Assembly: GCF_017565645.3 (NCBI RefSeq)
Contig: NZ_CP086136.1
Coordinates: forward strand, 2,835,501-2,899,500
Origin: Bradyrhizobium barranii subsp. barranii
Lineage (GTDB): Bacteria; Pseudomonadota; Alphaproteobacteria; Rhizobiales; Xanthobacteraceae
Length of the DNA stretch: 64,000 nucleotides
Reading direction: 5' to 3'
In this document: positions 7,203 to 16,272 of the stretch, piece after piece
Layout: each line of letters begins with the position of its first letter
How positions within the stretch are numbered: position 1 is the first letter of the stretch
Notes under the pieces: model-generated
What the model was told of the DNA's origin: nothing
Seen by the model: the letters and a program-made list of their open reading frames with translations, nothing else
Database searches by the model: none
Program-made: the position numbers and the translations under genes

Positions 7203-10200
7203 TCACGCCACGTTCTGGTCGAGAATGTCCACCGCCTCTGACAGGCTCACCGACACCAGTTGCGAGACGCCGCGCTCGGCCATGGTGACGCCGAACAGCC
7301 GGTTCATCCGCGCCATCGTGATCGGGTTGTGCGTGATGATGATGAAGCGGGTGTCGGTCGAGCTGGTCATCTCGTGCAGCAGGTTGCAGTAGCGCTCGAC
7401 GTTGTGGTCGTCGAGCGGTGCGTCGACTTCGTCCAGCACGCAGATCGGCGAGGGGTTGGTGAGGAACACCGCGAAGATCAGCGCCATCGCGGTCAGCGCC
7501 TGCTCGCCGCCCGAAAGCAGCGACAGCGTCTGCGGCTTCTTGCCCGGCGGCTTTGCGATGATCTCGAGACCGGCTTCGAGCGGGTCGTCGCTCTCGATCA
7601 GGTGCAGCGCGGCCTCGCCGCCGCCGAACAGCTCGACGAACAGGCGCTTGAAGTGGTTGTTGACGACCTCGAACGAGGTCAGGAGCCGCTCGCGCGCTTC
7701 CTTGTTGAGGCTCTGGATGCCCTGGCGCAGCCGCTTGATGGCTTCGACGAGGTCATCGCGCTCGGTGACGAGGCCGGTGTGCTGGGTCTCGACCTCGCGC
7801 AGCTCTTCCTCGGCGCGCAGGTTGACAGCACCGAGACGCTCGCGGTCGCGGCGCATCTTTTCGAGGTCTTCCTCGATGTCGTGCAGCGGCGGCAGCTCGG
7901 CGCCGGGCTCGATCTCGGCGAGGCCGGCAACGGCCTGCGGCTCGACCTCGAGCATGTCGCGGATCTCGCGCTCGATGTCCTCGAGCCGGCGCCGTGCGCC
8001 TTCCATGCGTTCCTCGGCGCGCGCGGTGGCCTCGCGGGAGCTCGAGAGCGCCTCGAGGGTCAATTTCGCGACGCGATCGGTTTCGGCCATCGCGGTCTCG
8101 GCCGAGGCGAGCGCGTCGGCGGCCATGCGGCGGTCGTTTTCCGCGTATTCGATCTCGGTGATCAGCGCGCTGCGCTTCTCGGCGAACACGGCGGGCGCGT
8201 TTTCGAGATCGCTGCGCTCGATCGAGACCTCGGTGATGCGGGTCTGGATGGTGTCGATGTGAGAGGCCGCACTCTCCTTGCGGTTCTGCCACTCGGTGCG
8301 CTCGGCGAGGATCGCCTGCACGCGGCGGTCGGCGAGCTCCGCCTCGCGCGCCAGCGCCTGCGCCTCGGCGCGGACCTGGGCGGCCATGCGGCGATGGCCT
8401 TCGATGTCGCTGCGGACGGCGGCGAGACGGGTCTCGGTGTCCTCGCTCGACGGCAGCTCGGTGATGCCGGCCTCGGCATATTCGTACGCGGCCTCGGCCT
8501 CGGCGCGGTCGGCGGCGAGGCGGCTATGGGCTTCCGACAGCGTCGCCTTGCGCGCGGCGCGGCGGCTGATCTCGCGCTCGGCCGTGGCATGGCGCTCGCG
8601 GGCGACGTTGAGCTCACGCTGTGCGGCGCGCCAGGCCTCGCGGCTGGCGCCTTCGGTGCTGGCAGCCATCTGCAGCTCGGACTCGGCGTTCTCCAGTGCC
8701 TGACGCTTGATCTGCGCGTCGATGCGGGCCTGCTCCAGCTCGTTCTCGATGTCGACGAGGCGGGCCCGCTCGGCGAGGCGCCGTGCCGCACCGGTCGGGG
8801 CGTGGGCCGCGGCGACAAAGCCGTCCCAGCGCCAGACGTCGCCTTCGGGCGAGACCAGCCGCTGGCCGGTCTTGAGCTGCGAGACCAGTTCGGCGCCGCG
8901 CTCGCGCGGCACCACGCCGATCTGCGCCAGGCGGCGCGCCAGCTCGGCGGGCGCCTGAACGTGGCTCGCGAGCGGCACGACGCCCTCGGGCAGCTCCGGA
9001 TCGCCGTCGGTGACGCCAGCATTGGTCCAGCGCATCGGCGCGGACGGATCGACGGGCGCATCGAGATCGTCGCCGAGCGCGGCACCGATCGCCTTTTCAA
9101 AACCCTTGTCGACGGTGATGCCGTCGATGATCGGCGGCCACAGATTCTTGGTCTCGCCGTTGACGATCTTGGAGATCGTGCGCGCTTCGGTATCGAGACG
9201 CTGCACGCGCTTGTCGGCTTCGACCAGCGGCGAGCGCGAGGATTCCAGCGTCTGGCGCGCGGCAACATGCGCAGCTTCGCTCGCCTGGGCCGCAGCTTCC
9301 GAAGCAGCAAGGGTCTGCTCCGCGTTCTCGACCGTTGCGGTCAGCTCGTCGAGATCGCCGAAGCCGCCAGTCTCGTCGGCAAGCTTCTGCTCCTCGGCCG
9401 CGACGTTCGAAATCTCCTGGTCGAGGCGGGCGAGCTTGTCGCGATGGGTGCGGACATTGGCTTCGAGCTGGTTGCGCTTGGCGGTGAGGTCCGCAAGCGC
9501 CGTGGTGAGCTCGGCGAACTGGTGCTCGGTTTCGGTCAGCACCGCCTCGGCTTCGCCGACGCGCTCGTCGACACCTGAGCGCTTCTCGACCCGCGACTTG
9601 ATCTCTTCCTTCAGCTCGGCGTCTTCGGTGTCGAGCCGCTGGAGCGCGACGTCGGCGTCCATGGTCTGCTGCTGGGCGCGCGAGATGTCGCCCTCGAACT
9701 GGGCCAGGCGCCGCTCGAGCTCGGCGACGCGCTCCTTGGCGCGCTCTTCCTCGCGGTCGAGCAGCTCGCGTGCGTTGGTCAGGCGCTGCAGCCCGGCCGC
9801 GGCGCGCGCTTCGGCATCGCGCAGCGCCGGCATTTCGGTGGCGCGGATGGCCTGGATGCGGGCGGCTTCGGCCTGGTGCTGGGTGCGTTCGGCCATCTCG
9901 CGAACCGCGAGATCATGGGTCTGGCCGGATTCGTTGACGTCGGCATGCGCGCCGATCCAGCGCAGGTGGAACAGCGTGGCTTCCGCCTTGCGGACCTTGG
10001 CCGCGACCTCGCGATAGCGCACGGCCTGGCGGGCCTGCTTCTTCAGGCCTTCCATCTGGCCGGCGAGCTGGCCGATCACGTCCTCGACGCGGGTGAGGTT
10101 GGTTTCGGCGGCCTTCAGCCGCAATTCGGCCTCGTGGCGGCGGGCGTGCAGGCCGGCGACGCCGGCAGCATCTTCCAGCACGCGGCGGCGCTGCTCGGGC

Positions 10201-10673
10201 TTGGCCTGGATGATCTCGCCGATCTTGCCCTGGTGGACGAGGGCCGGCGAACGCGCACCGGTGGCGGCGTCGGCGAACAGGATCTGCACGTCGCGGGCGC
10301 GGACGTCGCGGCCGTTGATGCGATAGACCGAGCCGGCCTCGCGCTCTATGCGGCGGGAGATTTCCAGCAGCTGGCTGTCGTTCATCGCCGCCGGCGCGGT
10401 GCGATCGGTGTTGTCGATCGTCATCGTCACTTCGGCGTGGTTGCGCGCAGGACGGTTGCCGGAGCCGGCGAAGATCACCGCGTCCATGTCGGCCGCGCGC
10501 AGCGACTTGTACGAGGTTTCGCCCATCGCCCATCGCAGCGCCTCGACGAGATTCGACTTGCCGCAGCCGTTGGGTCCGACCACGCCGGTCAGGCCGGGCT
10601 CGATGACGAAGTCGGTGGCCTCAACGAAGGACTTGAAGCCGTGAAGGCGCAGGCGGGTGATTTTCATAAGCAC
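7203..10673 (-). CDS. smc: Chromosome segregation protein SMC
   Basis: This 1156-residue SMC ATPase entraps and compacts DNA for chromosome segregation. The N-terminal head has Walker A GPNGCGKSN (about residues 33-41). Long coiled coils flank a hinge around residues 500-670, and the C-terminal head has the signature LSLLSGGEQALTAMAL and Walker B ICVLDEVDAPLDD. The start at 10673 (MLMKITRLRL) has an alternative ATG two codons in. No scpA or scpB is adjacent. It sits next to a DsbA-like gene, an arrangement I recall from related genomes. The two IS insertions lie just downstream of its 3' end and do not touch it. Confidence 0.97.
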   Translation of the reverse strand: MLMKITRLRLHGFKSFVEATDFVIEPGLTGVVGPNGCGKSNLVEALRWAMGETSYKSLRAADMDAVIFAGSGNRPARNHAEVTMTIDNTDRTAPAAMNDSQLLEISRRIEREAGSVYRINGRDVRARDVQILFADAATGARSPALVHQGKIGEIIQAKPEQRRRVLEDAAGVAGLHARRHEAELRLKAAETNLTRVEDVIGQLAGQMEGLKKQARQAVRYREVAAKVRKAEATLFHLRWIGAHADVNESGQTHDLAVREMAERTQHQAEAARIQAIRATEMPALRDAEARAAAGLQRLTNARELLDREEERAKERVAELERRLAQFEGDISRAQQQTMDADVALQRLDTEDAELKEEIKSRVEKRSGVDERVGEAEAVLTETEHQFAELTTALADLTAKRNQLEANVRTHRDKLARLDQEISNVAAEEQKLADETGGFGDLDELTATVENAEQTLAASEAAAQASEAAHVAARQTLESSRSPLVEADKRVQRLDTEARTISKIVNGETKNLWPPIIDGITVDKGFEKAIGAALGDDLDAPVDPSAPMRWTNAGVTDGDPELPEGVVPLASHVQAPAELARRLAQIGVVPRERGAELVSQLKTGQRLVSPEGDVWRWDGFVAAAHAPTGAARRLAERARLVDIENELEQARIDAQIKRQALENAESELQMAASTEGASREAWRAAQRELNVARERHATAEREISRRAARKATLSEAHSRLAADRAEAEAAYEYAEAGITELPSSEDTETRLAAVRSDIEGHRRMAAQVRAEAQALAREAELADRRVQAILAERTEWQNRKESAASHIDTIQTRITEVSIERSDLENAPAVFAEKRSALITEIEYAENDRRMAADALASAETAMAETDRVAKLTLEALSSSREATARAEERMEGARRRLEDIEREIRDMLEVEPQAVAGLAEIEPGAELPPLHDIEEDLEKMRRDRERLGAVNLRAEEELREVETQHTGLVTERDDLVEAIKRLRQGIQSLNKEARERLLTSFEVVNNHFKRLFVELFGGGEAALHLIESDDPLEAGLEIIAKPPGKKPQTLSLLSGGEQALTAMALIFAVFLTNPSPICVLDEVDAPLDDHNVERYCNLLHEMTSSTDTRFIIITHNPITMARMNRLFGVTMAERGVSQLVSVSLSEAVDILDQNVA

Positions 10674-10885
10674 GCATCTCTGTTGGCAGGCGCGAATCCC
10701 CCTGCCGGGACAATACCATGGAAGGCAATGTCACTCTCTGGGTGAGTCGCGCGAGGCGCCTCATGCGGTCGGACAATGGCCGCGGTGCGCCGCGAGGGCA
10801 ACCGGCGAAAACCGCTTTTCCCAAGGGATTTATGCCGGGAAAGATACGGCTTTCGAGATGCGAATCAGGCGTTGAGCGGGGAAAA

Positions 10886-11542
10886 TCAGCTCTTCAGCAG
10901 CGGATTGATCTTCTTGGCGAATTCATCGAACGAGGCTTCGCCCTTGATCTTCTCGCCGTTGATGAAGAAGGTCGGCGTCGAATCCACCTTCAGAACGTCG
11001 CTGGCGTACTTTTGGTCGGCGGCGATTTTGTCGAGCAGCGCCTGGTCCTTCAGGCAGGCTTCGACCTGCTGCTGGGTGAGACCGGCCTGCTTGCCGATCC
11101 GCGTCAGCGTCTCCGTGGTGTTCTTCAGCACCCAATCGTTCTGCTGGCGGAACAGCATGTCGGTGACCGCGAAATATTTCGACGCGTCGTCCTTGGCGAT
11201 GCAGCGCGACAGCATCGAGCCGGCGGCGGCTTTGATGTCGAGCGGGAACTCGCGGAAGATGTAACGCACCTTGCCGGTGTCGATGTATTCCGACTTGATC
11301 TTGGGGAACACCTGCTCGTTGAACGCCGCACAATGCGGACAGGTCATCGAGGCATATTCGGTGATGGTGACGGGGGCGTCCTTGGGGCCGAGTGCCATGT
11401 CGGGCAGCGACACGGGCTTGGCCACATCGGCGGCCGACTGCGCCATGGCCTCGGAGATGAACCGCAGCGGCGACAGCCCGGCGAGCGCGGCAAGACCGGT
11501 CAGCGACAGCATCGTGTTGAAGGCGCGGCGGGTGATGATCAA
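10886..11542 (-). CDS. DsbA-family periplasmic thiol-disulfide oxidoreductase
   Basis: This 218-residue exported thioredoxin-fold protein has the active site CPHC (TCPHCAAFN, about residues 69-72) and the cis-Pro loop DSTPTFFINGEKI near the C-terminus. The N-terminus MIITRRAFNTMLSLTGLAALAG has a twin-arginine-like RRAF followed by a hydrophobic stretch ending AMAQ, so export may use Tat. The start codon is TTG at 11542 with GGGAG six bases upstream. The fold is that of the DsbA/Com1-like group that oxidises or isomerises periplasmic thiols. Confidence 0.92.
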   Translation of the reverse strand: MIITRRAFNTMLSLTGLAALAGLSPLRFISEAMAQSAADVAKPVSLPDMALGPKDAPVTITEYASMTCPHCAAFNEQVFPKIKSEYIDTGKVRYIFREFPLDIKAAAGSMLSRCIAKDDASKYFAVTDMLFRQQNDWVLKNTTETLTRIGKQAGLTQQQVEACLKDQALLDKIAADQKYASDVLKVDSTPTFFINGEKIKGEASFDEFAKKINPLLKS

Positions 11543-11682
11543 GGTCGGCTCCCGAATTGGTGTGGTCTCGCCCCAAGGTTCTTATCAAAGTTCCCGTTCA
11601 GGCGGCCTGTCGCTAGCTTGAAACGTAGTTCGAGGCAATGGCGAGCGACAGGGACGGGTCCAGATTACCGGCGGAATGAGGC

Positions 11683-12174
11683 TCAATTTCGCTTGATGGC
11701 CGCCCCGAGCCGCGCCAGCGCTGTCTTCAATTCTTCATCTTCGATGTCCCCCAGGCTCTCCGCCACCTTGGCCACCGATTTGGGATCCGGCGGACCGGGC
11801 CGGACCGGCGGCCGGGCGCGCGACAGGGGGGCCTGGCGGAAGGCGAGCTTGCCGACCGCGCTCCAGCCGAAGAAGCGATTGACCCGCTCCAGGATCACGT
11901 CGGCGGAGTGCTGGATCTCCAGCGCCATCGGCCCCTCGACCCGCAGCACCAGGGTCGCCGGCTCCTGCGGCTGGCCCTCGACCGGCCGCGGCCATTGCAT
12001 CTTCAAAGGCTCGGCATGGGCCGCAATCTCCGGCCCGGCAATCTGCGCCCACCGGGTCACCAGCTCGCGCGCGGCAAAACCCTGCTTGGCATAGGCCTCG
12101 GCAAAGACGTCGTTGAGCAGGAGCGACAGCGGTTTGGCGCTGATGGGACCGGGTCTGGGAGGGAATTTGGACAT
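11683..12174 (-). CDS. DUF721 / DciA-like protein
   Basis: This 163-residue protein carries the DUF721 domain (VFAEAYAKQGFAARELVTRWAQIAGPEIAAHAEPLKM at about residues 20-60, then a beta-rich segment ending in the ILERVNRFFGWSAV region). In many bacteria DUF721 members (DciA) load or hold the replicative helicase DnaB. The C-terminal third is a low-complexity tail. It is divergent from mutY with about 130 bp between. The helicase-loader role is by family analogy only. Confidence 0.85.
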   Translation of the reverse strand: MSKFPPRPGPISAKPLSLLLNDVFAEAYAKQGFAARELVTRWAQIAGPEIAAHAEPLKMQWPRPVEGQPQEPATLVLRVEGPMALEIQHSADVILERVNRFFGWSAVGKLAFRQAPLSRARPPVRPGPPDPKSVAKVAESLGDIEDEELKTALARLGAAIKRN

Positions 12175-12302
12175 AGACCCTTATAGCACTTCGGAGGGCA
12201 GGCCTCACCATTGGGGAGCGGTCCGCGAAGAAAGACGTGGATGCCCGCGACGAGGGTGGGCATGACGTGGAGAGGCCGGCGCGTTGCCGCTACAGTGAGA
12301 GC

Positions 12303-13442
12303 ATGAGCCCCAAATCGGCACTAATGGCGAAATCGGAACCGGCTCAGGCGGGGACCTCGTCGCGCCCGCTCGCGCTCCTCGCCTGGTACGACCGCCATCG
12401 CCGCCGTCTGCCATGGCGCGCGATGCCCGGCGAGACCTCGGACCCTTACCGCGTCTGGCTATCGGAGATCATGCTCCAGCAGACCACCGTGAAAGCCGTC
12501 GGCCCTTATTTCGAAAAGTTCGTCGCGCGCTGGCCGGATGTCACGGCGCTGGGGCGGGCGTCGCAGGATGACGTGCTGCGGATGTGGGCCGGGCTCGGCT
12601 ATTACTCCCGCGCGCGCAATCTCCATGCCTGCGCGGTGGCCGTGACGCGCGAGCACAGCGGTGTGTTTCCCGACACGGAAGAGGGGCTGCGCGCGCTGCC
12701 GGGGATCGGACCCTATACGGCAGCCGCAATCGCCGCGATCGCGTTCGATCGCCGCACCATGCCGGTCGACGGCAACATCGAGCGCGTGGTGTCGCGCCTG
12801 TTCGCCGTCGAAGAGGAGCTGCCGCAGGCCAAGCCGCTGATCCAGCAACTGGCGGCGACGCTGCTTGCGGACGCTCGCGCCGGCGACGAGACGTCTCGCG
12901 CTGGCGACAGCGCGCAGGCGCTGATGGATCTGGGCGCCTCGATCTGCACGCCGAAGAAGCCGGCCTGCTCGCTCTGTCCGCTCAATGAGGATTGCACCGC
13001 GCGTGCGCTGGCGACGCAGGAAGCGTTTCCGCGCAAGGCGCCGAAGAAGAGCGGAACGTTGCGGCGCGGGGCTGCCTTCGTCGTGACGCGCGGCGGCGAG
13101 CTGCTGGTCCGCTCGAGGCCCGAAAAAGGCCTCCTTGGCGGCATGACCGAGGTGCCGGGCTCGGACTGGCTGGCTGGTCAGCAAGACGCAACGGCGAAGC
13201 AGCAGGCGCCCGACCTGAAGGGGCTGTCGCGCTGGCAGCGCAAGGTGGGCGTCGTCACCCACGTCTTCACGCATTTTCCGCTGGAGCTGGTGGTCTACAC
13301 GGCGAAGGCCGAAGCGCGCACGCGCGCGCCCGAAGGCATGCGCTGGGTGCCGATCGCGACCCTCGCCGGTGAAGCGCTGCCCAACGTCATGCGCAAGGTG
13401 ATCGCGCACGCGCTGGACCCTTCAGCGGCCCCACCTTCCTGA
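12303..13442 (+). CDS. mutY: A/G-specific adenine DNA glycosylase MutY
   Basis: This 379-residue base-excision repair glycosylase removes A opposite 8-oxoG. It has the helix-hairpin-helix LPGIGPYTAAAIAAIAFD, the catalytic Asp context MPVDGNIERV and the iron-sulfur cluster ligands C-x6-C-x2-C-x5-C in CTPKKPACSLCPLNEDC. The C-terminal NUDIX-like 8-oxoG recognition domain (RGAAFVVTRGGELLVRSRPEKGLLGGM) is present. The ATG at 12303 (MSPKSALMAKSEPAQ) is preferred over an upstream in-frame ATG at 12237, which adds an atypical leader. Confidence 0.97.
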   Translation: MSPKSALMAKSEPAQAGTSSRPLALLAWYDRHRRRLPWRAMPGETSDPYRVWLSEIMLQQTTVKAVGPYFEKFVARWPDVTALGRASQDDVLRMWAGLGYYSRARNLHACAVAVTREHSGVFPDTEEGLRALPGIGPYTAAAIAAIAFDRRTMPVDGNIERVVSRLFAVEEELPQAKPLIQQLAATLLADARAGDETSRAGDSAQALMDLGASICTPKKPACSLCPLNEDCTARALATQEAFPRKAPKKSGTLRRGAAFVVTRGGELLVRSRPEKGLLGGMTEVPGSDWLAGQQDATAKQQAPDLKGLSRWQRKVGVVTHVFTHFPLELVVYTAKAEARTRAPEGMRWVPIATLAGEALPNVMRKVIAHALDPSAAPPS

Positions 13443-13500
13443 CAGCACGCTGGCAGCAGCGCTACGCTATCAGCATCAGCGCCCGATACGGAGGCTGCCA

Positions 13501-13923
13501 ATGGTCAAGACCGCACTCGACAACTTCAAGAGGCCGCCCTGCGCCGAGCTGCTCGGATGGCGTCTGCTCGATGCCCGTCCGGAGGAGGGCTGGATCAGGC
13601 TCGGCTTCGAGGGCAAGCCCGAGTTCTGCAATCCGGCGGGCTTCATCCAGGGCGGCATGCTCTCTGCCATGCTCGACGACACCATGGGGCCGGCCGTGCT
13701 GGTGATGAGCGAGGGCCGGCTCTACACCACCACGATCAGCATGACCGTGAATTTCCTCAGCCCCGCAAGGCCCGGCCCGATCATCGGCGAGGCCAAGGTG
13801 ACGCAGCTCGGCAAGACGATTGCGTTCGTCGAGGCGAAGCTGATGGCCGAAGACGGCACGGTGCTGGCGACGGCGAGCGCCAGCGAGCGGCTGCTGGAGG
13901 CGGCGAGGGTGGTGGGGAAATAG
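13501..13923 (+). CDS. PaaI-family hotdog thioesterase
   Basis: This 140-residue hotdog-fold protein has the PaaI-type signature: FCNPAGFIQGGMLSAMLDDTMGPA (helix with the general-base region) and then TTTISMTVNFLSPARPGPIIGEAKV. Such enzymes hydrolyse acyl-CoA thioesters. The ATG lies 58 bp after mutY, with the ribosome-binding sequence ACGGAGG just upstream. The substrate cannot be inferred. Confidence 0.9.
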   Translation: MVKTALDNFKRPPCAELLGWRLLDARPEEGWIRLGFEGKPEFCNPAGFIQGGMLSAMLDDTMGPAVLVMSEGRLYTTTISMTVNFLSPARPGPIIGEAKVTQLGKTIAFVEAKLMAEDGTVLATASASERLLEAARVVGK

Positions 13924-13935
13924 ACTCGCTCTTTC

Positions 13936-14099
13936 TTCCTTCTCCCCTTGCGGGAGAAGGTGGCGCGAAGCGCCGGATGAGGGGTATGTCTCCGCGAACT
14001 CAAATGCGAGTTGGACTCGCGGAGACAGACCCCTCACCCGAGTGAGCCTGCATCTGTCAGCGTCGCTGCCCTCTCCCACAAGGGGCGAGGGCGCATTTA
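13936..14099. repeat. Dispersed palindromic repeat, family B
   Basis: The segment contains CCTTCTCCC-CTTG-CGGGAGAAGG, then GGCGCGAAGCGCC and a second hairpin CCCTC...GAGGG with CCTCTCCCACAAGGGGCGAGGG. A second copy is at 29408-29590. It lies between the convergent thioesterase and monooxygenase genes and could serve as terminator for both. Confidence 0.8.
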
Positions 14100-14125
14100 T
14101 GCGCATCTCGCTTTGAGCGAGAGCA

Positions 14126-15403
14126 TCACACCTTCGCGCGCGCACCTGCACTCACGATCGGCGGCTTCGCATTCAGCGCCTCGACCTGGAACCCCGCAAC
14201 GCGCTTGTAATTTGCGGCGATGTCTTCCAGCTCCTGCTGCGACAGCACGTCGGTGACGACGTCGTAGCCGTCAGGCGCGCGCTCCTCGACGAGCTGCATC
14301 ACCTGCTCGGGGCCGTTCTTGCGGTTGAGCAGGACGAGGTCGGTGGTCGCGGGCCTGCGCTCGGCCTCATAGGCGAGCAGCGCTGCAGTCGTCGGGCCAT
14401 GCGCCAGGATCTCGCGCGTGATGGTGCGGGCATCGAGGATCGCCTGCGAGGCGCCGTTCGAGCCGATCGGGTACATCGGATGCGCCGCGTCGCCCATCAG
14501 CGTGACGCGGCCAAAGGTCCATTGCGACACCGGATCGCGGTCGACCAGCGGATATTCGTAGGCGTGCGGGCAGTTCTTGATCAGGCCGGGGACGTCGAGC
14601 CAGTCGAACTGCCAGCTCTCGAACCAGGGCAGAAACTCCTCCAGCCGCGCGGTGCGGTTATAATCCTCGCGCCGCCACTGATAGGTCGGCGGCATGTGGC
14701 GCTCGGCAACCCAGTTGATCAGATGGTTGCCCGCTGCGTCCGGCGCCTTCGAAATCGGATAGCAGACGAATTTCAGGATCTCGTGCCCGGCCATGATCAT
14801 GGTGCGGCCGGTGAGGAACGCTTTTGACGGCGTGACGCCGCGCCAGAGGATGCGGCCGTTCCAGATCGGCGGTCCCTCCTGCGGATAGAGCTTTTCTCGC
14901 ACGGCGGAATGGATGCCGTCGGCGGCGATCAGGATCGCACCCTCGTAAGTGCCGGCGGCCTTGCCGCTCGCCTTGTCGATGAAGTCGGCGCGGACGCCGC
15001 CCGCCGTCTCGGTCCAGCCGGTCAGATGGTGGCTGGTCAAGATGTTGTCGCGGCCGAGCCGCTCGACCGCAGTGTCGAGCAGAAGCTGCTGGAGGGTGCC
15101 GCGATGGATCGAGAACTGCGGCCATTTGTAGCCGGCTTCCAGCCCGCGCGGCTCGCTCCAGATCGGCTTGCCGTGCTTGGAGAAATAGGCGAGCTCGCGG
15201 GTGCGCACGCCGCTTTCGTCCAGCCGGTCCATCAGCCCGAGCTCGATCAGCTCGCGCACCGCATGCGGCAGCACGTTGATGCCGACGCCGAGCGGCTTCA
15301 GTTCCGCGACGCTCTCGAACACTTTTACGGGAACGCCGATTCCGTGCAGGCTGAGCGCAAGCGTCAGCCCGCCGATGCCGCCACCGGCGATGAGTACGGT
15401 CAT
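14126..15403 (-). CDS. FAD-dependent monooxygenase (aromatic-ring hydroxylase type)
   Basis: This 425-residue flavoprotein starts MTVLIAGGGIGGLTLAL, a Rossmann FAD-binding GxGxxG. It has the second FAD motif VTLMGDAAHPMYPIGSNGASQAILDA typical of p-hydroxybenzoate-hydroxylase-like monooxygenases. Sequences of this kind are often called flavin-dependent oxidoreductases of unknown substrate. The ATG at 15403 directly precedes the FAD motif; upstream in-frame codons add a non-homologous leader. It is divergent from the adjacent glutathione S-transferase with about 140 bp between, which may share regulation. Confidence 0.92.
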   Translation of the reverse strand: MTVLIAGGGIGGLTLALSLHGIGVPVKVFESVAELKPLGVGINVLPHAVRELIELGLMDRLDESGVRTRELAYFSKHGKPIWSEPRGLEAGYKWPQFSIHRGTLQQLLLDTAVERLGRDNILTSHHLTGWTETAGGVRADFIDKASGKAAGTYEGAILIAADGIHSAVREKLYPQEGPPIWNGRILWRGVTPSKAFLTGRTMIMAGHEILKFVCYPISKAPDAAGNHLINWVAERHMPPTYQWRREDYNRTARLEEFLPWFESWQFDWLDVPGLIKNCPHAYEYPLVDRDPVSQWTFGRVTLMGDAAHPMYPIGSNGASQAILDARTITREILAHGPTTAALLAYEAERRPATTDLVLLNRKNGPEQVMQLVEERAPDGYDVVTDVLSQQELEDIAANYKRVAGFQVEALNAKPPIVSAGARAKV

Positions 15404-15544
15404 GACAAAACCCCTCCGATTGCGGGCGTCTTGGCACAGGCGGGCGGCGGTGGGCAACTGCGAAGAGCAAAAGCACGGAGAACGTCCTGCTATGGACCTG
15501 GCGGCCCGCAGCCGTTAGTTTCCAATTTTCCCATGAGGTCCGAC

Positions 15545-16165
15545 ATGCTCAAGCTCTACTACGCCACCGGCACCTGCGCGCTCGCCACCTACATGACCCT
15601 GGAGGAGGCCGGCGCCGACTACACGGCTGAACGGCTGAGCTTCAAGGATAACCAGCAGAACAGCCCGGACTATCTCGCGATCAATCCGAAGGGCCGCGTG
15701 CCGGCGCTGGTGACCGATCGCGGCGTGCTGACCGAGACGCCTGCGATGCTGGCCTACATCGCGCAGACCTTCCCCAAGGCGAAGCTCGCCCCGCTCGACG
15801 ATCCCTTCGACTTCGCCCAGGTGCAGTCGTTCAATTCCTATCTCTGCTCGACCGCGCACATCAACCATGCCCACAAGATGCGCGGCGCGCGCTGGGCGAC
15901 GCAGGAGAGCTCGTTCGCCGACATGAAGGCGATGGTGCCGAAGAGCATGGGCGCCTGCTTCTCCTTGATCGAGCAGAAGATGTTCAAAGGTCCCTGGGTG
16001 ATGGGCGACCAGTTCACGATCTGCGATCCCTACCTCCACACGCTCTCGCTCTGGCTCGAGGGTGACAGCGTCGACATCAACGCCACGCCGAAGATCGCCG
16101 ACCACTTCAAGCGCATGTCCGACCGCCCCGCCGTGCGCAAGGTGATGGACGCGCAGAAGGCGTAG
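15545..16165 (+). CDS. Glutathione S-transferase family protein
   Basis: This 206-residue protein has an N-terminal thioredoxin-like GST domain (MLKLYYATGTCALATYMTLEEAGADYTAERL; INPKGRVPALVTDRGVLTETPAMLAYIA) and a C-terminal all-helical domain. The ATG at 15545 has GAGG six bases upstream; another ATG at 15533 adds four residues. It lies head-to-head with a flavin monooxygenase, suggesting a detoxification or aromatic-metabolism pair, but no substrate evidence is present. Confidence 0.9.
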   Translation: MLKLYYATGTCALATYMTLEEAGADYTAERLSFKDNQQNSPDYLAINPKGRVPALVTDRGVLTETPAMLAYIAQTFPKAKLAPLDDPFDFAQVQSFNSYLCSTAHINHAHKMRGARWATQESSFADMKAMVPKSMGACFSLIEQKMFKGPWVMGDQFTICDPYLHTLSLWLEGDSVDINATPKIADHFKRMSDRPAVRKVMDAQKA

Positions 16166-16180
16166 GCAGGGCGACGGCTT

Positions 16181-16272
16181 CGTAGGGTGGGCAAAGGCGC
16201 AAAGCGCCGTGCCCACCATCTATCCGCGCTATGAAAGAAGTGGTGGGCACGCTTTGCTTTGCCCACCCTACG
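16181..16272. repeat. Dispersed palindromic repeat, family A (copy 1)
   Basis: The unit has outer arms CGTAGGGTGGGCAAAG and CTTTGCCCACCCTACG around a GC-rich middle with GGCGC-AAA-GCGCC. Further copies are at 26067-26160 and 41173-41270. This copy overlaps the last codons of the LysR gene. Confidence 0.9.

Noticed and set aside
7260..9578. Long plus-strand open frame (772 codons) opposite smc
   Set aside because: It is an exact antisense of the SMC coiled coil; high GC gives long open antisense frames. The composition (Arg, Leu, Ala, Val, His-rich) is non-protein-like, and SMC has clear motifs on the other strand.
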